Assembly: GCF_040712315.1 (NCBI RefSeq)
Contig: NC_134017.1
Coordinates: 29,743,273 to 29,807,272, forward strand
Source: Castanea sativa
Lineage: Eukaryota; Streptophyta; Magnoliopsida; Fagales; Fagaceae
Reading direction: 5' to 3'
DNA: 64,000 nt
The notes under the pieces: model-generated
Seen by the model: only the letters and a program-made list of their open reading frames with translations
Told to the model about the DNA's origin: nothing
Database searches by the model: none
Program-made: the position numbers and the translations under genes
Shown here: positions 35,118 to 47,032 of the stretch, piece after piece
Layout of the letters: each line of letters begins with the position of its first letter
How positions within the stretch are numbered: the stretch's first letter is position 1

Positions 35118-37162
35118 ATTTTGATGTTTTCAAATGATTCTTTTGTTGATGCTGTTGCTGAGAATCTGTTGGATCGCTTGGAGGTAGTAATAAGCATCTT
35201 TGGGTAAATATTTGTAACATGCAATGCTGATTTCACTTCCAAAGTTTGAGTTTCTACTACTTGGAATTCAAATGCAAGTCTTAAATATTTTATGCTTGTT
35301 ATAACTTCAAAATTGTTTCCATTAGATTTATGTTGGCTATGTGTTTGCCTTTTGTAGGATTGTAAAAAATCATTTCAAACAGCATTATGTTTGGGTGGTT
35401 CATTGGAAGCTATCAGGCATCTATTAGGTGGTCGTGGTAAGAATTTAAAGTTTTGTTTTTTTTCTCCAACCATTTATCTACCTTTTAATTTCTATTTGCT
35501 GTGTAATTAGTTGTCTGAAATCAATTTAAAAATTAAAGAATTATTTGGGATGTGAATTAGGAAGGACTAGGATGTAATGGATGTGATACTTTGGAGTTGA
35601 TGCCTTGATGGAATTATGGGCATTAGAATTTGCATTAAGGCTATCCTTTTAATTGCATAGGAATTAGTATAGTGGTTTTTTATTTTTTATTTTTGTTGGA
35701 CAACATTTTAATGCTCTACTGAGGAAGCTACCTGTGCAAATAGGGCAAGGTGGTCAGTTGTCTTTTTAGTGATCATTACAGCAATATTGTTTTTTGTTTT
35801 ACCTGTCTTTTTTCTTTCCCCCTTCTTCTTGTACGTTATTTTTATTTCCAAGATGCTCCCACTAATGGATTGTAATATTGATTGCAAGGTGGTCCATTAT
35901 GCAAAAAATTCATTAGAATTTTGATTGCAAAATTTAATAAGTTCTTTAATATAATGGGAAAGTTGTATTGGAACAAATGCCTAATCATTGTATTGTATGT
36001 TTTATTTCTTTATGTTGTCAGAAGCACCAAGATCAAGTACATGTACGAAAGTTTACATGTTGTAAAAATAATAAGCACTGGAAATGCCTCTAAAGCTATC
36101 AGTTGGTCTTCATCTTGATTTATTTTCTTTCATTGATTAAAAAACTTCAAAAGTTTTCAATCATAAATTAAACACAGAAATATCAGGTACTTCTTTATTT
36201 AGCAATTTGACCGCCAAAGGTATCAAATGTGTATACATGCATTGAACAAAGAGCAGTTCAATTGCATGTGCGCACATAGATATCTATTAATAACCTACAT
36301 GGTTTTGAAGAAAATTAAAACCTTTTTTTTTTTTTTTTTGCAACTTTTATATAAATATATATATATATATTGTATCTCTCCTTGTACCAATGATATAATG
36401 GAAGCCAGAAATATGTTAAAGTTGAGTTAAAGGCTTGAAACGTTGTGTGAGTCAAAGTTGTCATTCCATCTTTTCCTCCTAAATTCTAATCCTTTCATAT
36501 ATGTAAAGGGATCCTTGCTGGATTCATTTCTAACAAATGTTTATCTTTGCCAGTGTAGATTAGCATTGAAGCCAGATGGCATATTTTTAGGAGCTATTCT
36601 TGGTGGAGAAACCTTAAAGTTGCTATTCTTTTTCATTTATTTATTTATTTTACTTATCTTAAGTTAAAATTATACATCAATGCTTGAAATGCCTGGTTGA
36701 TTTTTCTAATTGCTCATACTTGTGACTAGGGAGCTGAGAATAGCATGCATTGTTGCACAAATGGAGTGTGAAGGAGGCATCAGTCCACGAATATCACCTC
36801 TGGCACAAGTAATTTTTTTATTTTTTTTGAAGAAGAATTTGTCTCAGTTTCTTTATTGAAAAAAATATATATTTTATTTCTTTTTCAAGTGAATCCATGT
36901 AGTTCTATTTCTTCATGATTAATGTTGCATCTAATTGTCTTAGCTTCCATAACCACTCACAATTAATTTTTTTTCAATAATTTTAATTTGAAAATTCTTG
37001 AGAAATGAACACAAACTTAATGCCCCATTTCACATTGTGAACCAGCTTAACATATTTTTTTTCTTATCTTGTTTAGGTGCGGGATGCGGGCAATCTTTTG
37101 TCTAGGGCTGGCTTCGCCCGCCAGTGTTGATGCCGATGAATGCATTGTTAAATATCAACGTG
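35118..37162 (+). pseudogene. Captured NDUFAF5/At1g22800-like methyltransferase, five exons
   Basis: The parent gene encodes a mitochondrial methyltransferase-fold protein needed for respiratory complex I assembly. Exons read: about 35118-35183 (DSFVDAVAENLLDRLE), 35358-35436 ([18 protein letters not shown]...), 36554-36618 (CRLALKPDGIFLGAILGGET), 36730-36808 ([20 protein letters not shown]...) and 37077-37162 (VRDAGNLLSRAGF...). Each piece has sensible AG and GT borders. The middle of the gene, with much of the SAM-binding region, is missing between the second and third exon. The last exon has a small deletion that shifts the frame to a TGA after RAGFARQC; the correct frame then resumes as VDADECIVKY. 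Introns are kept, so capture was from DNA. It cannot make a working enzyme. Confidence 0.88.
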
Positions 37163-38290
37163 GTAAGAATTTTCTCATCCTCTTGTGATGTTTATTTAGC
37201 ATAAAAATGTAACTTTAAAAAAAAAATTAATTGCTGGTTTACAAATTCAGTGGCCAATGAACTGGTGTTCACCAAAATACCCTCTATTGTATATGAACTA
37301 CAAGCATCAAATGAGTTCATGGCTGGGTTTTTTGTTTATGTTGGTGGCTGTGTTTTTGTGTTAATGGTAGTGGCTGTGCTTTTTGTTTAGTGGTGGTGGT
37401 GGGTTTTTGTGTTCATGGTGGTGGCTGTGTTTTTTGTTTAGTGATGGTGGGTGGGTTTTTTGTTTATATGGTAGTGGCTGGGTTTTTGTGTTAATGGTGG
37501 TGGTTTTGTTTTTTGTTTAATGGTGGTGGTGGTTTTATTTTTTATTTTTTTATGGTGGTGGTTGTGGTTTTTGTTTAATGATGGTGGTGGGTTTTTTGTT
37601 TACAGTGGTGGCTGGGTTTTGTGTAAATGGTGGTGGCTAGTTTTTTTTTTTTTTTTTTAAATGGTGTTGGTTGGATTTTTTATTCGTTGTGGTGGTTAGG
37701 TTTGTGTTTAAGATGGTGGCCGGTTTTTATTTTGGATTTCACTTTATTTGTTTTGTTTTAAATTGGGATTTTTCTGCATTCTTTATGATTTCTCCATGGT
37801 TTGTAATGCGGGTTTAGTTTTTACTTGATGAAAATGTTGTGGGTCTTCTTTCTTTGATAGTTTGGCTTCATATGAATTTTCATTATGATTGTTTTGTCTA
37901 GTTTGTTATTGGGTTTTTTGTAGACATTTTTTGCATTGTCTTACTAATAATAATTTTTTTGTTGTTGTAGTACATCTTATTAGGGATATAGGTTTGTAGT
38001 CTAGTTTGTTATTGATGCATTTTCCTTTATACTTGTGCAGATATGAGATTGGTGGCAAAAAGATAGCTTTTGTGGAACTACTTGAACTCAAATAATTTTC
38101 TGTAAAGTTTGGAAGTGAAGACATCATTTGTATATAAATGATTGTAATTACTTTGAACATCTTTATTACATTTTTAGTATGGATGTTTTTTTTTGTATGG
38201 ATTTGGTTAGAAATGAATGGATGTTTTTTTTTTATTGATTTGGTTAGAAGTGAACAGGTTAATGTAATGATAAGTTAATAAAAAAAAAAT
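37163..38290. other. CACTA interior, G/T-rich repeats, no gene seen
   Basis: About 37315-37720 is an irregular array of GGTGGTGG and GGGTTTTTTGTTTA phrases (unit about 45 bp). The rest is AT-rich. It may descend from an intron or 3' end of the captured gene, but nothing shows this. Confidence 0.5.
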
Positions 38291-38700
38291 TGGTGACGAT
38301 AATTTTCATTGCCATATCTAATTATAAGCAGAATTGGCGATGAAATAATTTGTCACCTGATCTATAGAAATTAAAAAAAAAAAAAAAAAAATCCGTGACG
38401 CAAAACTTCATCACTAATCTATTGAAATTGGAAAAAAAAAAAAACACTTGGTGACGAAATATTCTGTCACTAAAAATAAGGTTTAGTGACAAAAAACTTG
38501 TCACCTATTATTTTTTATTGGTGACGAAAAAATTTCGTCACCTATCATTTTTTTATTGGTGACGAAACATTTTCGTCACCAATACATTCTGTGACGGAGC
38601 TTAGGTGACGAATGTTGTTTCGTCACCATATGTATTCAGTGACGAAATAAGGACATATTGTGACGAAAGGTTTCGTCACCATAACCCACTTTTGTTGTAG
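38290..38700. repeat. CACTA right subterminal repeats
   Basis: Repeated GGTGACGAAA and TTTCGTCACC motifs up to the terminal inverted repeat, mirroring the left end. Confidence 0.85.
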
Positions 38701-39081
38701 TGTCATCAGACCCAAACACAACCCGTAGAGCTGTACCAGGTTTGTTACCGCTTATTTTAATGAGTTTATTCCCCCTTGCTTGTTTAGGAACAATTTTTTA
38801 AGAGCAATACTTTTTTTGACCTTAGTATAGCTAATTAAAACCTTACTTATTAAAACAGGCAGCACTTTTAAAAATAAGCTATCTGAAACGGAAATTTACT
38901 CTTTCACATGATTAATGGGTTGTGATGGGCCTAGTTTCATGTTAAAGGAAGGAGTATATGTGGTAACAAACCCTACGATTTTGATGAAGTTGTATGTACA
39001 CATGCTGAGTTTGACATCAAGAATGTACTATGCCAATTTGGACTATATATAAATGAGTACATGGGGATGCGTCAGTAACAT

Positions 39082-39238
39082 GGAAAATTCTTAGGTAGTC
39101 CCGGAGTATAGTAAAATGGTACTCTCTCCTCTTACAATCATGGTGAACTCCACCGTGAATTTAGTGAGCAAACCTCACCATGAATGTGAGAAGAAAGAGC
39201 ACCATTCTCCGTGCTCCGAGAGTACCTAAGAATTATTC
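39082..39238. mobile_element. 157-bp Mutator-type MITE in copy B
   Basis: Flanked by the 9-bp direct repeat CAGTAACAT (39073-39081 and 39239-39247). Ends are GGAAAATTCTTAGGTAGTCC and the inverse of GAATAATTCTTAGGTACTCT, giving TIRs of about 25 bp ending in CGGAG. The interior is largely palindromic (ATCATGGTGA...TCACCATGA). It is not in copy A, where about 60 bp around the site are missing. Confidence 0.85.
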
Positions 39239-39748
39239 CAGTAACATCTGTGTTATATCCAAAAAGAACTAGCTATAATTAGAGCTTAGAGCTCCTGCGT
39301 TATCGTCAAATATGTGTGATATATCAAAAGGACTAGTTATAATTAAACCTCCGGCGTTCTTGCGCTCTTCCAATTCATGAGGATAACTAAGCTGACACAA
39401 CAGGGTGATGTGATGTTCATAGCACTCCCTAGCCCCTACTACACTCACAAAAACCTTTGGTCAAACCATTACTCTTGAGTATACAGACAAGAATTTTTTA
39501 TTTCCAGTTAAACTCTGTATTCTTAAATGTTTGTGGCATCAAAAAGTGAAGATTTTGCTGTAAAGTTCTCTAATTTCCACCAAAAAAGTCAATAACTTGA
39601 TCAATTAAACTAATGAATAAATTCAATTTGATCGGATTCGGACCCAAACACAACCCGTAAACATAAATATGTAAAACAAAAACAAAAAGCAAAAGCAAAA
39701 CCATAAATTTAAGGAAGAGAGAGAGAGAGAGAGAGAGAGGAAAATTAC

Positions 39749-39921
39749 ATTTTGTTGACAATTCTTTGACGAGAATCGGGCTGTACTTGGCTCCGCCAAT
39801 CAACAAAATCCATGGCAGCTTTTCCACCGCCGCCTCCAGGAGCTCCAACGCCACCACCTCCAACTCCGCCGCCTACAACGGGACCTTGAGATGGATTTGG
39901 CCCCCAATTATTGTTATCCAT
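39749..39921 (-). pseudogene. MED15: MED15-like exon 1 (copy B)
   Basis: Start codon at 39919-39921. The frame is open to the donor GTAATT after 39749. The protein begins MDNNNWGPNPSQG, has a shorter glycine stretch than copy A (five codons fewer), and ends QPDSRQRIVNK. The exon itself looks usable. Its partner exon 2 at 28068-28283 has two stops and no donor, and the intron now holds the CACTA element and the MITE. The gene copy is therefore called a pseudogene. The promoter side is also split by LINE-2. Confidence 0.85.
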
Positions 39922-40019
39922 GATGATCTAAATTTTGTAACCGAAATTCCAACCACCAAATTTATATAAAAATAATGAAAATCGGTAATAAGACGTAGGT
40001 AGAAATGAGAGAAAAGCAC

Positions 40020-40956
40020 GTCACTTTTTAAATATACTTGCGCAATCGCCCAAAAAAAAAAAAAAATAGGAGTGTGACGGGTGTTATACGTGGTGAAATA
40101 ATTTTTTATCACATTCTTAGGTTTTTTTTATTGAAAAATGTAATAATCTCAAATTTAATAAATACTTTAAATTAATCCTTATAAAAAAAATAGAAAAATC
40201 TCTGAACACGCGCGGGAACTAATAATGTATTAATTAGATTTTAAAAAAAAAAATTAAAAAACCAAGATAATTGACAGAGTCCCTCAAGACTCTCTGAAAA
40301 AAATAACAAAATCGGAAAAAGAAGTCTACAAATGTAGCATGTCTAAAATCATTTTATTTCTATAAAAAAAAAAAAAAAAAAAATCTCACTAAAGACCACT
40401 CTAGCACCCAATTTATTTTCTCAACCAAAAAAACAGAGATCCTATCCGAAAATTATACTCTCTTTGTGATCACGGCTCGTACACCACACAACTTTTGTAG
40501 GATAACCTAGATATGATGATTTGATTCACATGAAGCCACACATGTTTATTTACTGGTGCTTGCAGTGACAAATATTGTGTAAGTAGAACTTATTTGGGTC
40601 TGGATCCTTTCTCTCCAAACAAATTTTATGCATTTTGTTGTTCTGGAGCATAGTGGACACTGATCTTTAGATGCCATTTGGAAGAAATTTTCTAGAAGGT
40701 AAACCATTCACCACCAAAGGGTTATCGGTTCAAAAGCTCTTGACAATGGCAAGGTTTTTTCCTGGATGCTCACGAAAATCCTTGGTGATCTATCACATTC
40801 ATGTAGATGAAGTCAAATACAAAAATAAAAATAGAGAGAGAAAGAGGAATTAAAAAAAGCAATCAAGATCTCCATAATGTCCAGAAAATGCAATTTAGGC
40901 CAACATTGTTTTATACATATGGACCATATCACCTACATTAACACTAACAAAAGGAA

Positions 40957-41033
<77 letters not shown>

Positions 41034-41890
41034 CATACTTGACTATACCGAAACGATTTTTTGCTTCCTTTGTTTCTATAAAAATAAATACCCTGAACCT
41101 AAACCAACAAAGCCATCTACAGGGTGCATAAAAATAACAACATAAAACTAAATTGTGACCTATGGTTTTCAAAACAGCATTAATGATTAAAACAACTAAA
41201 AAAATCACAAAACAAAAAACCTTGGATTTGAGTTTTCGAATCTACAACGATGGAATTATCAACAATAAAGGAATAGATGTTCTTGTCTTCTTGATACAAT
41301 GTTTGGAAACTCTTGGCCAAGAATGCACGTTAAAGAAGCATGAGTACATACGGTTTTCAAAGAGAATGAGGTATAGGATATGTAAAAAGTGTGGAATATA
41401 TCTAAATAGAGATAATGCATGCAAAATTTTAGGAAAAAAAGATGTGTTAAACTTTTGAAATTTGATAAACCGTTTAGTGATAAAAAGTTGTAGACAATTT
41501 CATTTTGGCAATTAGAAAAAAGAAAAATAAAAAGAAAAAAGAGTACGTTTATGGGAGAAAAGAAAGTTTTATATTTATTTATTTTTTAAAGAAAGAAGTT
41601 GTATTAGTACCTGACTACTAACGTGAGACAGAAATGTAGAGGTGGAAAAAAACAATTTGTGATAAAAACTTGCGGTCATTTTATCTTGGCAATTAGGAAA
41701 AAAAAAGCACATTTGTTGAATATGTTTAACCAAGAGAGTGGTCCTATTTTTTTGGCAATGTTTTAATGGGAGTTAAAAAACGTAGTTTTACGAAATTATC
41801 CTTTAGTTTTGTCTCTACTTAAACTTAAGAAAATAGGGGTATTTTGGAACAAAAAAAATCCGGTCCAAACAGGGGAAACTTTTTAAATAG
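40020..41890. other. Extra 1.86 kb in copy B upstream of MED15 exon 1
   Basis: Copy A has only a TA microsatellite at this point. The extra DNA is AT-rich, with A runs near 40056 and 40364 and a long TA tract at 40958-41031. The one open frame of note (41162-41458, 98 codons) has no convincing homology. No terminal inverted repeats or target duplication were found. Either copy A lost this piece through its TA repeat, or it is an insertion of unknown type. Confidence 0.5.
40958..41031. repeat. (TA)n microsatellite
   Basis: About 37 uninterrupted TA/AT units. Confidence 0.95.
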
Positions 41891-42345
41891 TAGTATAGAT
41901 ATATATGAACTCCAATTTTGAGATTAAAATAGAGTGATGACAAGGAGGCGAAATCTAATTTTCGGGAGGATTGTTAATTTATATATGCTTTTTTTTAGCT
42001 AAAAGAAAAAACTCTGTGTTTTTATTTTATATATACATATATACTTTTTATTTTGAGAATGTTATTTATAAGTGGATAAAGCAATTTGAAAATTAACAAG
42101 AGAGTGGTCCTATTTTTTAGGCAATGTTTTAGTGGGAGTCAAAGTTGTATTTTTACCGAATTGTCCTTTAGTTTTGTCTCTACTTAAACATAGAGGTGTA
42201 AGGGCATTTTTAAACTAAAAAATGAGGAATCCAAATAGAGAAAGTCCCTTTAATAATAGTATATATATATGAACTCTGATTTTGAGATTAAAATAGAGTG
42301 ATGATGAGGAGGCGAAGTCTAATTTCCGAGAGGATTGTTAATTTA
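41728..42345. repeat. Tandem duplication (~365-bp unit) upstream of MED15 exon 1, copy B
   Basis: 41728-41985 and 42096-42345 share AAGAGAGTGGTCCTATTTTT..., TTTTGTCTCTACTTAAAC..., TATATATGAACTC and GAGGAGGCGAA in the same order. They differ by about 10-15% with small indels. Copy A has only the end part once (21995-22070). Confidence 0.85.
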
Positions 42346-42715
42346 TAAATAAAAGGTTGAAGAGTTTCAGGTAGAAAAGGATTTTGAGAGATAGAATTGA
42401 TCGATTGAATTGAGAGAGAGAGAGAGAGAGGAATATATAGAGATGTATATCATTTCATGTCATGTTTGGGGTTGCTTTTGGGAAAGTTGATTCTTTTTTC
42501 TTTTCTTTTTTTCCTTTTTTTTTTTGATAGTGAAACCATGACTTAACCTTTCATTCCTTAGGACAACTGTCCAATGCGATTACATCCAAATGAATTTGGT
42601 TTGGTATTACAGTGGGGGTATCTTCCACCCAAATTACACAATCATGCACATTAAAAGCCTCCCTACCCATGAGATGTGCTGCCATGTTACTTTGTCTACG
42701 AACGTGAGAGCAACT

Positions 42716-45700
42716 CTAGGAGCTAAATGCTTTCAGCCATAGTTTTGCACCTTCCACCACCTTCTGTATTAAGCAAGGGCCCGGATCAAACCCTACAACA
42801 ACACCCGCTAAAGTCTGCACATCGCTCTCTAGGTCGATGTCCCTAAGGCCCAAATCCCATGCTAGCTGAATTCCCTCCTTAAATGCCTTCGCTTCAACCT
42901 CCGTGGCCCCTAGAGGGAAGGGTAGTTTTTTGCTCATTGCACCCATGATTAGGCCTTCCTCATTTCTAATAACTACCCCTACTCCGCAACACCCCCAGCT
43001 CACAAAAACCGCCCCATCCACATTTACTTTATACCTCCCTTGCCTCAATGGTCTCCACTGATTGCGGACAAAGGCCATACCATGTGGATAGGGCATCTGA
43101 GCATCATGAATTTCCAACCTATACTCACGAATCTCTCTAGCAATTCTCCTGGCTTCTTTACACCTACCCTCTTGCTTGAACTTGTTTCTATTGTTCCAAA
43201 TGTGCCACACCGTAATGGCAAACAAGCCCTAGTCCATGTCCTCCTTCCTATCCTTCAATGCCCAGACCACATCCATAAAGTCCCTTGTGGGTTGATTCAA
43301 CATTGGGAGACCAAGATCCACCTCCCTCTAGACCTCAGCAGCTACTCTATAGTCCCAAAGGATGTGTCCAGATGATTAACATTCACCACAAAATCCACAC
43401 CGATCATCATTACTCACCTTCCTCGCAGCCAGGCGATAATTTGTTGGCAGGATGTCTCTACAAGCCCTCCAAGAAAAGTGTTTTATTTTATTTGGGTAAC
43501 TGAGCTTCCACAATGCATTCCAAAACTGAGCTACTTTTTCTTTGTGAGAATAGTCTCCACTTGCTCTTGTCATGCTAGTCTTCTTCAGTAGTTTGAGAGT
43601 CACCCCATACGCACTCCTAATTGTGAAAATGCCATTTTTTGACCAATCCCAAATAATTGAATCCTCTGGGAATCTTGGGATTAATGGCATGCTAAGGATG
43701 ATTTCTGCTTCATAGGGGAAGAAAGTCTTTTAATTAGTTCAGCCTTCCAAATGCTAGCCTCACTTTCAATAAGTTGGGCAACCTTCTCCACTTCCATATT
43801 CTGTCTTTGGGGGCTGATGACCTTGAAAGAATCTGGCGAAGGCAGCCATCTATCGCATCAATTGTTCACTTTTCTTTCATTCCTAATTATCCACCTTGAT
43901 CCTGCCTTAATGGTTTCCTTAGCTGCCATTGAACTTCTCCACACGTAAGATGGCTTTTTTCCAACTTGTGCTTCCATAAACGTGCACCCCGCGAAGTACT
44001 TGGCTTTAAACACTCTGTGAGTGAGGGAATCTGGGTTATGGTTAAGCCTCCAACCTTGTTTTGCAAAGAGCACCAATTTAAAAGCCTTTAAGTCTTTAAA
44101 GCCCATTATGCCTTCTGATTTGGGTGTGCATAGATTCTCCCATGATGTCCATGCCATCTTTCTTTCCTTGTCTTTCTGACCCGACCAAAATTGGCTCACC
44201 ATGGAATTTAGGTCTTTACAAAGGGAGTCCGGGAGTTTAAAGTAGCTCATAGTGTATGTTGTAGCCGCTTGGGCAACTGCTTTAATGAGAATTTCTCTCC
44301 TAGCATTCTAATATAATTTCCCCTTCCACCCTGCGATTTTCCTCCCTACTTGGTCCTTAATGTGATTAAAAGCCTTCTTCTTTCCTCTCCCCACTAAAGT
44401 AGGTAGCCCCAAATACCTTTTGTGCTTGTGTATGATTTGAGCACCGAAATTATTTTGATTTCCTCTTGGATCTCCCCTCTCATGTTCCTGCTGAAAAAAA
44501 GCGATGTCTTCTCTCTATTTAGTTTTTGTCTTGACTCCCTTTCATAGTCAGCAAGAACTTTGAGGACCCTGTTTCCTTCCCTAATACTTGCCTCACCGAA
44601 AATAATACAACCGTTGGTGAACAAAAGATGAGAAATCCTTGGCGCTCCCCTACATACCGAGATCCCACTTATCAAACCCTCCCTCTCATCTCTCCGGAGC
44701 ATGGCCGTTAAGCCTTTAGCACATAACAGAAAAAGGTAGGGAGAGATAGGATCCCCTTGACGTAACCCCCTCATTGGAATAATATTACCTTTTGGCTCCC
44801 CGTTTATTAGCACTGAGTAGGAGACTATTGTTACACACATCATAATCAGCTTGATCCACCTCTCTTGGAAACCCAAATTCCTCATCATCACCTCTAAAAA
44901 AATCCACTCCACCCTATCGTAGGCTTTGCTCATTTCGAGCTTTATGGCCATCAAACCTTTTTTTTTCCTTTTCTCCTTTGGTCTATGCAATGCATTGTCT
45001 CAAAAGCCACTAACACATTATCTGTGATCTGCCTCTTAGGGGCAAAGGTGCTCTGCGACTCATTTATCACTTCTGGTAGAATCTTCTTCAACCTGTTTAC
45101 AAGGACTTTGGACACAATTTTATATACAACATTACACAAATTGATTTGATGGAATTCAATACTCTTTTGTGGGTAACTAACTTTCAAAATTAGGCAGATA
45201 TAAGTTTCATTTAAACTAGGATGCATCACACCAGCATTGAGAATTTAAGTGACACAATTTAACACAGATTGACCCACCACATCCCAATATTTCTAAAAGA
45301 AAATGGGTGACATACCGTCAGGGCCAGGGGATTTGGTAGGATGCATTTGGTTCAATGTCGCTTTGATCTCTTCCTCCCTGAAGGCACTCATCAACTTGCA
45401 ATTCCTTTCTTGGGTGATCGAGGACACACTGCATTCAAGCTTGCATCAAAGGAGGTGGGATGGTTTGTGCTATAGATGCTTGAGAAATAGTTAAGAATCA
45501 CCCTCTTAATATCTTCTTGACTATCATACCTTACCCCCTCATCAATAAGCCCTTCTATTCTATTCCTCCTTCATCTTTGGGATGTTGTCGCATGAAAAAA
45601 CTTGGTATAGCTATCCCCACACTTCAGCCAAAGCGCCCTCGACCTTTGATTTCACATCACCTCCTCTCTTATTAAGGTTTCATTGATTTCTTTCTTCAAA

Positions 45701-46679
45701 CCTTGGATTTCGCTTGCTGTCTCATGGAGAAGATTCTGGGCCTCAAGGAGTTGGAGGTGTTCCCTTAATTGCTTCAGCCTTGTGCTCATATTCCCAAATA
45801 CCTTCTGGTTCCACCATCTAAGATGGGATTGACAATTTTTAATTTTGTCGGCAATGCTGCAATTCATGTTTGCTTGAAGGGGAGCCCAAGTTGATTCAAT
45901 CACCTCTCTACACCTCTCGTCCCTTACCCACATCGCCTCGAAAATGAACCACCTTGTTGTCGGTTTTAGGGGTCTCTTCTTTCTAAGGAACAGAGCAAGC
46001 AAGCAGTGATCTGAGGTTGAAATAGAGATATGATGGACTTGTGCCTTGGGGAATTGCTCTAACCATCTCTCATTTGCCACTACCCAATCCAGCCTTACCA
46101 ATGTCCTTTGCTCCCTAAATCTCCCATTACACCACATGAACCTCTGCCCCACAAAACCCAAATCAAGCAGCCTACAAAAACTCAGGCACTATATAAAATT
46201 CCTCATATGATACGCATCCCGTTCCAACCATACCAACTTTTTCTCAGGGTGTGTAATTTTGTTGAAGTCACCGAACACCCCCATGGAAAATCGCATTGAG
46301 TTTTCAAACCCACTAGGAGTTCCCATGAGATGTACCTTTTGCTAGCACCGGGGTTACCATAGAAGCCCGTCACCCTCCACAGGTTCGCCCTTCCCTCACC
46401 ATGCACCACCACATCGATATGGGAGTTTGAGCAACTCTTAAAGCTCACATCCACGCCCTCATGCCAAAGCATTGCCAACCCGCCACTTCGACCATCACTC
46501 GGCACCAAAATTCCTTGAGTAAGCTTCAATTTTCTCTTAAATCCCTTCATCTGACTCACACTTGCTTTGGTTTCTGCAAGGAAAATCGGCATTGGGTTTT
46601 TTTACTTCACCTTATCATTGAGTATCCTGACTACCGGGGGTGACCATAAACCCCAACAGTTCCAAGCCAACACGCTCAT
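42716..46679 (-). pseudogene. LINE-2 ORF2: endonuclease, reverse transcriptase, RNase H, broken
   Basis: Starts near 46679 with MSVLAWNCWGL. The endonuclease continues in 46592-46203 (ETKASV, SGGLAMLW, GFYGNP) and 46161-45652 (RLDWVVAN, SDHCLLAL, so the catalytic SDH is kept). The reverse transcriptase lies in 45229-44394 (KLEMSKAYDRVEW, LRQGDPISPYLF), but the catalytic FADD reads FTNG. zf-RVT pieces lie in 44250-43858 and 43690-43376. The RNase H domain is in 43225-42716 (VNVDGA, TEVEAKAF, LESD). At least five frame breaks or stops separate these blocks. It is an L1-clade element that, unlike LINE-1, has the C-terminal RNase H. Confidence 0.9.
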
Positions 46680-47032
46680 TAGGCTTGGTGGTGCTGCTCA
46701 GCAGCCATCACCTCACCGCCATCCGTTGAAGTGTTTTTCCTGTTGGTTTTGTTTTGCTCTAGGGATTTCCTTCTTTTCTGATCGAGGGTGTTTGGTTCTA
46801 GCTCTTTAAGAGGTGTAGGGCCAGCTCTTTTCTTCAATCCTAGGCCCTTTTCCTCTTTTGGGTTCTCATCACGGGCTACTCTTGCAAGCCCTTTCTAGTG
46901 GCCACTCTTTGGACCCAAATGTTCCACAACCCAACCCAACTTTTCCTTATAACATAGAGCCATTGGGCCGGACCCGCAATCCATATCCTTTTGGACTCTT
47001 ATATCCTTATTTTCTTTAGAACTTGGCGCCAT

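Larger units (their letters stand above)
31721..38702 (+). mobile_element. CACTA (En/Spm-type) element carrying captured gene pieces
   Basis: Termini are CACTACAACAAAAGTG at the left and its exact inverse at the right. The 3-bp target duplication TCA (31718-31720, 38703-38705) is proved by the empty site TTAATCATCAGACCC in copy A (about 20836-20850). Subterminal regions are packed with the motif GGTGACGAAA/TTTCGTCACC in both orientations (about 31745-32120 and 38290-38690). No transposase was found, so it is non-autonomous. The interior holds a 2.2-kb orientation-switching minisatellite, a C/T-rich stretch near 34840-34970 that resembles a 5' leader, and five exons of an NDUFAF5-like gene on the plus strand. 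Confidence 0.95.

Noticed and set aside
41162..41458. 98-codon frame ending with C-x2-C and NRDNAC, recalling the zinc ribbon/RD motif of TnpB or Fanzor proteins
   Set aside because: No RuvC motifs, no matching upstream domain, very AT-rich context and absent from copy A. The resemblance is limited to a few residues and is probably chance.
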